This document shows, in pieces, positions 7,084 through 10,362 of a stretch of 10,362 nt of DNA (positions within the stretch are counted from its first letter, which is position 1; every line of letters begins with the position of its first letter). The notes under the pieces are model-generated. The model saw only the letters and a program-made list of their open reading frames with translations, had not been told where the DNA came from and did not search any database. The DNA comes from JBFKOL01 sp041628815 (GTDB taxonomy: Bacteria; Bacteroidota; Bacteroidia; Chitinophagales; Saprospiraceae): assembly GCA_041628815.1 (NCBI GenBank), contig JBFKOL010000137.1:1-10362 (forward strand), in the 5' to 3' direction. The position numbers and the translations under genes are program-made.

Positions 7084-7159
7084 ACCGCCCCATCTGCTCG
7101 AATATATAGAGCACAATGGCCTAACAACTTTGAGTCAGGTAAGAGCTGAGTGGGTGTAT

Positions 7160-7206
7160 ACCACCTCTTTATACATTCTGAGTCCGCCCGCTCCAAATAC
7201 GTTTCA
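7160..7206 (-). repeat. Diverged direct repeat, copy B
   Basis: The partner of copy A, 229 bp to the right in the same orientation. It begins 14 bp past the marC stop, so it would lie in the 3' untranslated part of the marC mRNA. CGCCC/GGGCG (7185-7189 with 7210-7214) can form a weak long-loop stem overlapping it. Confidence 0.4.
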
Positions 7207-7219
7207 TAAGGGCGAGGTC

Positions 7220-7783
7220 TTAGAACAGGTGGTCGCGTAACATTTGGATAGAAATAGCGATCAGCAGGATTCCAAAGATTTTTCGCAGCGATGACGCCAG
7301 CTGATCTGTTATTTTACGTGACAACCATCCTGTAGATCTCAGAATGATATAGACCAGGATAAGGTTGACCAATATCCCTATAATGATACTGGGAGTATTG
7401 TATTCAGCTTTAAGTGAAATGATGGTCGTCAATGTTCCTGCACCAGCCAGTAGTGGAAATGCTATGGGAACGATGCTCCCGGTCCCTTGATCATCGTGGT
7501 GATCGCGGAAGAAACGGATTCCAAGAGTCATTTCTAACCCGATAAAAAAGATCACCAGTGAACCTGCCAACGCAAAAGAAGATACTTCAATTCCGAATAT
7601 GGCCAGTATGGAGGCCCCGAAAAAGAGAAATGCCATCATGATTAAACCCGCTGATCCCGTCGCTATAGCCGGTTTTATGATCAATCCTTCACGTTTCATG
7701 TTGATGATCACAGGTAGTGACCCTATGATATCAATGACTGAAAACAAGATCAGAGAAACACTCAGTACTGCTCCTATGCTCAT
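7220..7783 (-). CDS. MarC-family integral membrane protein
   Basis: This protein of about 187 residues is of the MarC/YhgN family (UPF0056): six-helix inner-membrane proteins of uncertain function, formerly linked to antibiotic resistance and possibly transporters. Family marks are the first helix with VIDIIGSLPVI (usual form VxDPxGxxP; here Ile replaces the Pro after Asp) and the second half SIVPIAFPLLAGAGTLTTII (usual PLLAGPGT; here Ala replaces Pro). Hydrophobic segments follow the expected 3+3 pattern around the charged RFFRDHHDD loop. I prefer the ATG at 7783: it puts the VID motif near residue 16, as in YhgN, and a TATTATTG -7-like box at 7815-7808 would start RNA inside the longer form. 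The ATG at 7810 would add nine residues (MCHSLNVGA). It is convergent with mlaF and divergent from the Lrp-type regulator. Confidence 0.87.
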   Translation of the reverse strand: MSIGAVLSVSLILFSVIDIIGSLPVIINMKREGLIIKPAIATGSAGLIMMAFLFFGASILAIFGIEVSSFALAGSLVIFFIGLEMTLGIRFFRDHHDDQGTGSIVPIAFPLLAGAGTLTTIISLKAEYNTPSIIIGILVNLILVYIILRSTGWLSRKITDQLASSLRKIFGILLIAISIQMLRDHLF

Positions 7784-7800
7784 GGCTCCTACATTTAAAC

Positions 7801-7884
7801 TATGACACAATAATAAAGTATATAATTACAATATGACATAAATAGTTTCATAGAGAGATAATATGAACATTATATATTCAATAT
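7801..7884. promoter_or_regulatory. Candidate operator region between marC and the Lrp-type gene
   Basis: The AT-rich divergent spacer contains TATGACA twice in direct orientation (7801-7807 and 7832-7838), 31 bp or about three helical turns apart. An imperfect inverted repeat, ATATGAA...TTCAATAT, spans 7861-7884. Lrp/AsnC proteins bind repeated AT-rich sites and often control their own and the divergent gene, so these could be binding sites. In such AT-rich DNA chance matches are easy. Confidence 0.3.
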
Positions 7885-7898
7885 TTTGTCAAAATGAT

Positions 7899-7906
7899 TA
7901 TTTTTG
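7899..7906 (+). promoter_or_regulatory. -7 promoter element of the Lrp/AsnC-type gene
   Basis: TATTTTTG matches TAnnTTTG exactly and equals the element before the dehydrogenase. The predicted start near 7911 leaves only about 11 nt before the GTG at 7923, so the mRNA would be nearly leaderless. No TTG at proper -33 spacing is seen. Confidence 0.45.
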
Positions 7907-7922
7907 AATTCAATATCGATTT

Positions 7923-8405
7923 GTGGAAATACAACTTGACGCGATCGACCGGCGTATTCTTGAAGAATTGACACTGGATGCCAGGATTCCGTACATACAG
8001 CTGGCAAAAAAGCTCAAAGTTTCCAATACCCTGATCCACCAGCGGGTGAGAAGACTGCAACAGATGAAACTCATCGACAAGGCAACTTTTCCGCTGGATC
8101 CCTGGAAGCTGGGCTATCAGACTTGTGCCTTTGTACAAATCATGCTGAGCAATCCCAAACAACACAAATTGGTGGAAGAAGAATTGCACAAGATTCCTGA
8201 AATTGTCGAATGCGTTAACATTGCAGGACGATATGCCCTGCTCGCCAAAATATTTGCATTCAACAATCGCCACCTGCGCGATATTGTCTACGAGCGCATC
8301 CTCCAGATCGAAGGTGTTGAAGGGACCAACTCCACCATATCATTTGAAACGGCATTCACCAGGAACATTCCCTTGCATCAAAAAAAGGAAGATTTCCAGG
8401 ATTGA
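7923..8405 (+). CDS. Lrp/AsnC-family transcriptional regulator
   Basis: The 160-residue DNA-binding regulator is usually controlled by an amino acid or other small ligand. The N-terminal winged helix-turn-helix covers about residues 4-52 (LDAIDRRILEELTLDARIPY, then LAKKLKVSNTLIHQRVRRLQ as the HTH, then wing MKLIDKATFPLDP). The C-terminal RAM ligand/oligomerisation domain covers about 65-145, with AGRYALLAKI at 101-110 in the usual G-x-Y/F-D-hydrophobic position; the common Asp is Ala here. Length matches the family (about 150-165). The start is GTG at 7923: a TGA lies six codons upstream in frame with no ATG between. It is divergent from marC across a 117-139 bp spacer, so it may control marC and itself. 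The ligand cannot be told from sequence. Confidence 0.92.
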   Translation: MEIQLDAIDRRILEELTLDARIPYIQLAKKLKVSNTLIHQRVRRLQQMKLIDKATFPLDPWKLGYQTCAFVQIMLSNPKQHKLVEEELHKIPEIVECVNIAGRYALLAKIFAFNNRHLRDIVYERILQIEGVEGTNSTISFETAFTRNIPLHQKKEDFQD

Positions 8406-8475
8406 AGACAGGCAATTTCTAGAATTCGTATGGAGTAAATAAGCAACATATAGGCGCGTTGTATAAATCAAAAAG

Positions 8476-8501
8476 TAACAAGTTGTCATAGATGTTTGTT
8501 A
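8476..8501. promoter_or_regulatory. Inverted repeat upstream of the small ORF
   Basis: TAACAA (8476-8481) and TTGTTA (8496-8501) form a perfect 6-bp inverted repeat with a 14-bp spacer. It may be an operator or a weak stem-loop; no T-tract follows, so I do not call it a terminator of the regulator gene. A weaker stem GCAAC/GTTGT lies at 8443-8462. Confidence 0.25.
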
Positions 8502-8638
8502 TGATCCTTCAAGCCTCCTGCCTGGTAAAGGACGCAAGCATCGAAGAGGGTAACAACTTTGGTCAGCCGGATTTAACTTTTTCCATGAAAGAGCACGGGG
8601 AGCACCCGTATCTTTATGGGTGTCAGATAAAACAGTAA
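8492..8638 (+). CDS. Possible small ORF (48 codons) before the cyclo-ligase
   Basis: An ATG-started frame of 48 codons ends in TAA 5 bp before the ATG of the cyclo-ligase, a spacing typical of cotranscribed genes. A second ATG lies at 8501. The peptide begins MFVMILQASCLVKDASIEEG and ends YLYGCQIKQ; it has a short hydrophobic start but no recognisable domain. I do not recognise the product. The frame is short enough to be due to chance, and the same stretch holds hairpins at 8595-8622, so it may be only an untranslated leader. Confidence 0.22.
   Translation: MFVMILQASCLVKDASIEEGNNFGQPDLTFSMKEHGEHPYLYGCQIKQ
8595..8622 (+). promoter_or_regulatory. Two mutually exclusive hairpins in front of the cyclo-ligase start
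   Basis: ACGGG/CCCGT (8595-8599 with 8605-8609, 5-nt loop) and CACCC/GGGTG (8603-8607 with 8618-8622, 10-nt loop) share the CCC arm, so only one can form. The second would cover the alternative GTG start at 8620. The arrangement resembles a simple attenuator or translation switch, but no known riboswitch consensus was recognised. TATCTTTA at 8609-8616 is also one mismatch from the -7 promoter motif. Confidence 0.25.
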
Positions 8639-8643
8639 ACTTG

Positions 8644-9186
8644 ATGGAAGGACTGTCAAAAGTGGAGTTGCGCAATAAATATACCCTTGTCAGAGATGCC
8701 CTCACTCCTGCGAACAGGGCGCGACAATCAGTATTGATTTCGCGGAAGCTCCTTGCGTTGGAGGAAAGTGAGAGCTGGGAGACGATCCATGTTTACATAC
8801 CAATGCGCTCTGAAGTGGACATCCGCTCCTTCACAAAACACCTTATCGAATGTGACAAGAAGACGTACACTTCGCGGACGATGCAAAACGGCAGGCTCAC
8901 CCATTGGCGGTTGCTTTCGTTTGATCAGTGCATGCCGGGCAGATTCGGTACCGTACATCCGGCAGGTGAAAAGGCTTACACAGGATCATTCGAAGTAATC
9001 ATTGTGCCGGGTATCGTTTTTGACGCGAAAGGGAATCGTATCGGTTATGGAGGCGGATATTATGATCGATTTTTAGCAGATCATCCGGATTCGTTAAAAA
9101 TTGGTGTGTGTTTTCGGGAGCAACTGATAAAAGAAATCCAACCAGCACCCCATGATGTCAGGATGGACCGACTAATTACGGCATGA
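8644..9186 (+). CDS. 5-formyltetrahydrofolate cyclo-ligase (methenyl-THF synthetase)
   Basis: This 180-residue cytoplasmic enzyme of one-carbon metabolism converts 5-formyl-THF to 5,10-methenyl-THF using ATP and Mg2+. The N-terminus KVELRNKYTLVRDAL (6-20) is the usual first helix. YIPMRSEVDI (51-60) carries the conserved Glu-Val-Asp. The family signature VPGIVFDAKGNRIGYGGGYY and the following DRFL span 121-144 and form the ATP/substrate site. APHDVRMDRLIT (168-179) is the usual C-terminal PHD block. Length matches the family (180-200). I chose ATG 8644, which places the first helix as in homologues; GTG at 8620 would add eight residues (MSDKTVNL) and is possible. A 54-bp gap without a terminator separates it from the next gene, so the two may share a transcript. 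Confidence 0.93.
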   Translation: MEGLSKVELRNKYTLVRDALTPANRARQSVLISRKLLALEESESWETIHVYIPMRSEVDIRSFTKHLIECDKKTYTSRTMQNGRLTHWRLLSFDQCMPGRFGTVHPAGEKAYTGSFEVIIVPGIVFDAKGNRIGYGGGYYDRFLADHPDSLKIGVCFREQLIKEIQPAPHDVRMDRLITA

Positions 9187-9240
9187 AAACAGCCTTATCA
9201 GGATATTGATCGTTTTGTAAACGCTATCTAGTGAAAGTCA

Positions 9241-10362
9241 ATGACTCGGCTTAATCTATTCATTTTTGCTTTTTTAACCGTTTCATTCCAAGCATCTGCT
9301 CTCTTGGGACAGGTGGTGTTTTTTTCGGACTACCAGCTGGCGCTTGAAGCGATGAAAGAACGCGGCAAACCGCTATTGTACAAGATCTGTAATGATGGTA
9401 ACAGGAAATGTCAAAAGCTTTCTGAAGAAGTGTTGAGCGATCCCGAAATAGCAGACCTGATCAATATCAACTTTGTTCCTTTACGTCTCGACCCGCAGGT
9501 CGACAGGGAAATAGTACATCCTTTTGAAGTAACCAAGTATCCTACGCTCATTGTGGTCGGCACGTCAGGTCAATTGCTGGATAGGTATGATGGTTACAAG
9601 GAGCAGAAGGAAACCGAGAAGTTCATCAAAACTATTGCGCGCAACGCATCCGGACTGACGGACATGCGTAAGGAATACAATAGCCGTCGGGACGATACTC
9701 AATTCCTCAAAGAATATTATAAATCCTTGAAAGCTTCCGGTTTTGGCAGTGATGCACAAAGATTAATACCCCATTTCTTTTCGAATACTTCGCGTATTGA
9801 GAAACGGGAAGATTACGATTTTGTATTTTCTTCCGCTGACCATTACCGAAGCCAGAGTTTTGCGTATGTGCTTGACCATTTAACGGAGTTTGACAGTATT
9901 TATGGCAAGACGGTGGTCTCCGACCGCCTAATGAACGCCCTGGTAATGAACTTACCGCTTGAACGCCAGATGGATTTGAGATACATCGAACGACGGATGT
10001 CTACAGTATTTCGCAACGTCAATACCTCAAGGTTTAAAGATGCATTCATCGTGAATTATTTTTCAGGGATCGACGGCAGGGATACAGTACAATGGTATGT
10101 AGAAAGTGGAATGCGGCGATTGGAGGATTTAGATTGTAGCCCAATGCCTGATTTTAATGATCTTATGGTCACCCTCATGCTGAATTCAAGTTCAGAAGAA
10201 GACTTATCAAAACTCGAGTCGGCCGCCAGAGCCTGTTTTGCAAAAACTCAGGACATAAATACTTTGGATTTACTTTCGGTGATAATGTATAAAAAACTGG
10301 GTATCAGTAACTCAGATATAGGTTTATACACAAGCTGGTTATACCTTCCATGGGTTCTAAAA
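9241..10362 (+). CDS. Secreted thioredoxin-fold protein with a long C-terminal region (3' end beyond right edge)
   Basis: There are 374 codons from ATG 9241 with no stop in the window, so the gene is truncated by the edge. Residues 1-20 form a signal peptide (LFIFAFLTVSF core, cut after SA or near LLGQ), so the protein is probably periplasmic. Residues about 27-135 look like a thioredoxin fold of the thioredoxin_7 kind: KPLLYKIC, then SDPEIADLININFVPLRLD, then KYPTLIVVG with the cis-proline at P101, then a glycine turn and a last helix. The two cysteines are C50 and C57 (C-x6-C) and not C-x2-C, so classical disulfide exchange is uncertain. Residues from about 140 on are mostly helical, without a domain I recognise; similar N-terminal thioredoxin plus helical-tail proteins of unknown function occur in Bacteroidota (family knowledge). 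It may be cotranscribed with the cyclo-ligase. Confidence 0.75.
   Translation, partial: MTRLNLFIFAFLTVSFQASALLGQVVFFSDYQLALEAMKERGKPLLYKICNDGNRKCQKLSEEVLSDPEIADLININFVPLRLDPQVDREIVHPFEVTKYPTLIVVGTSGQLLDRYDGYKEQKETEKFIKTIARNASGLTDMRKEYNSRRDDTQFLKEYYKSLKASGFGSDAQRLIPHFFSNTSRIEKREDYDFVFSSADHYRSQSFAYVLDHLTEFDSIYGKTVVSDRLMNALVMNLPLERQMDLRYIERRMSTVFRNVNTSRFKDAFIVNYFSGIDGRDTVQWYVESGMRRLEDLDCSPMPDFNDLMVTLMLNSSSEEDLSKLESAARACFAKTQDINTLDLLSVIMYKKLGISNSDIGLYTSWLYLPWVLK

Larger units (their letters stand above)
6845..7219. other. 375-bp intergenic region between convergent mlaF and marC genes
   Basis: No convincing protein gene was found here. From left to right it contains a 7-bp hairpin (6853-6870), a bidirectional terminator hairpin (6875-6902), a second stem-loop (6917-6952) inside repeat copy A (6931-6984), a minus-strand promoter-like element (7003-7036), a low-complexity A/T tract (7041-7083), a small hairpin TGCTC/GAGCA (7095-7113), a hairpin GTGG/CCAC (7149-7165 region), and repeat copy B (7160-7206). 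The items are listed separately. Confidence 0.7.

Noticed and set aside
6932..7114. 60-codon minus-strand frame in the mlaF-marC gap
   Set aside because: Its hydrophobic part (FIIFINFFLYIIFFHI) comes from translating the A/T tract, and the frame crosses a promoter-like element and one repeat copy. No family resemblance was seen.
7068..7196. Open minus-strand frame after marC (42 residues, LERADSECIKRWYTPTQ...)
   Set aside because: It reads rather protein-like, but has only a TTG start, no start signal, overlaps repeat copy B and ends in the A/T tract. Other frames of the same stretch look equally plausible.
7878..8273. 131-codon minus-strand frame over the Lrp-type gene
   Set aside because: It is antisense to a clearly recognised HTH/RAM protein and has low-complexity composition typical of a shadow frame.
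7121..8566. Shared TAACAACTTTG at 7122-7132 and 8551-8561
   Set aside because: An 11-base match is expected several times by chance in a window of this size, and the flanks do not align beyond GTCAG.
8505..8580. c-di-GMP-I riboswitch
   Set aside because: Short blocks resemble the consensus in order, but the P1 pairing has a mismatch, the P2 hairpin is only about 3 bp, and the downstream gene is not a usual target.
8406..8643. 6S RNA next to the cyclo-ligase gene, as in E. coli (ssrS-ygfA)
   Set aside because: No long double helix with a central bubble could be built from this spacer by eye; only short stems were found.

Overview
The window looks like a chromosomal segment of a free-living member of the Bacteroidota, probably close to the Saprospiraceae. 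The evidence is a large secreted protein with a type IX secretion (T9SS) C-terminal tail, short AT-rich spacers carrying the phylum-specific -7 promoter motif TAnnTTTG, and almost no Shine-Dalgarno sequences before start codons. The genus is inference. No rRNA, tRNA, CRISPR array, insertion sequence or phage gene was seen.

Left part, minus strand (1-5258). From right to left these are a short-chain dehydrogenase and an NRDE/TANGO2-family protein 9 bp apart (likely one transcript), then a 1019-residue T9SS-exported surface protein, a hairpin terminator, and the 5' part of a sulfotransferase that runs off the left edge.

Middle, plus strand (5332-6844). An MlaE-type permease and an MlaF-type ATPase sit 4 bp apart and form the inner-membrane core of a lipid-transport ABC system; no MCE substrate-binding protein follows. 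A 73-bp spacer with two back-to-back -7 elements separates this operon from the dehydrogenase.

The 375-bp gap at 6845-7219 is the least explained part. It holds a bidirectional terminator hairpin, a promoter-like element under an A/T tract, room for a small minus-strand RNA of about 130 nt, and two diverged direct-repeat copies.

Right part (7220-10362). A MarC-family membrane protein (minus) is divergent from an Lrp/AsnC-type regulator (plus), a layout that suggests local regulation. A 238-bp spacer with a possible 48-codon ORF and hairpins follows, then 5-formyltetrahydrofolate cyclo-ligase, and then a secreted thioredoxin-fold protein open at the right edge.

Most of the window is ordinary housekeeping and envelope genes. 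No clear new multi-gene system is visible; the best leads are the 6845-7219 gap and the small ORF/leader before the cyclo-ligase.
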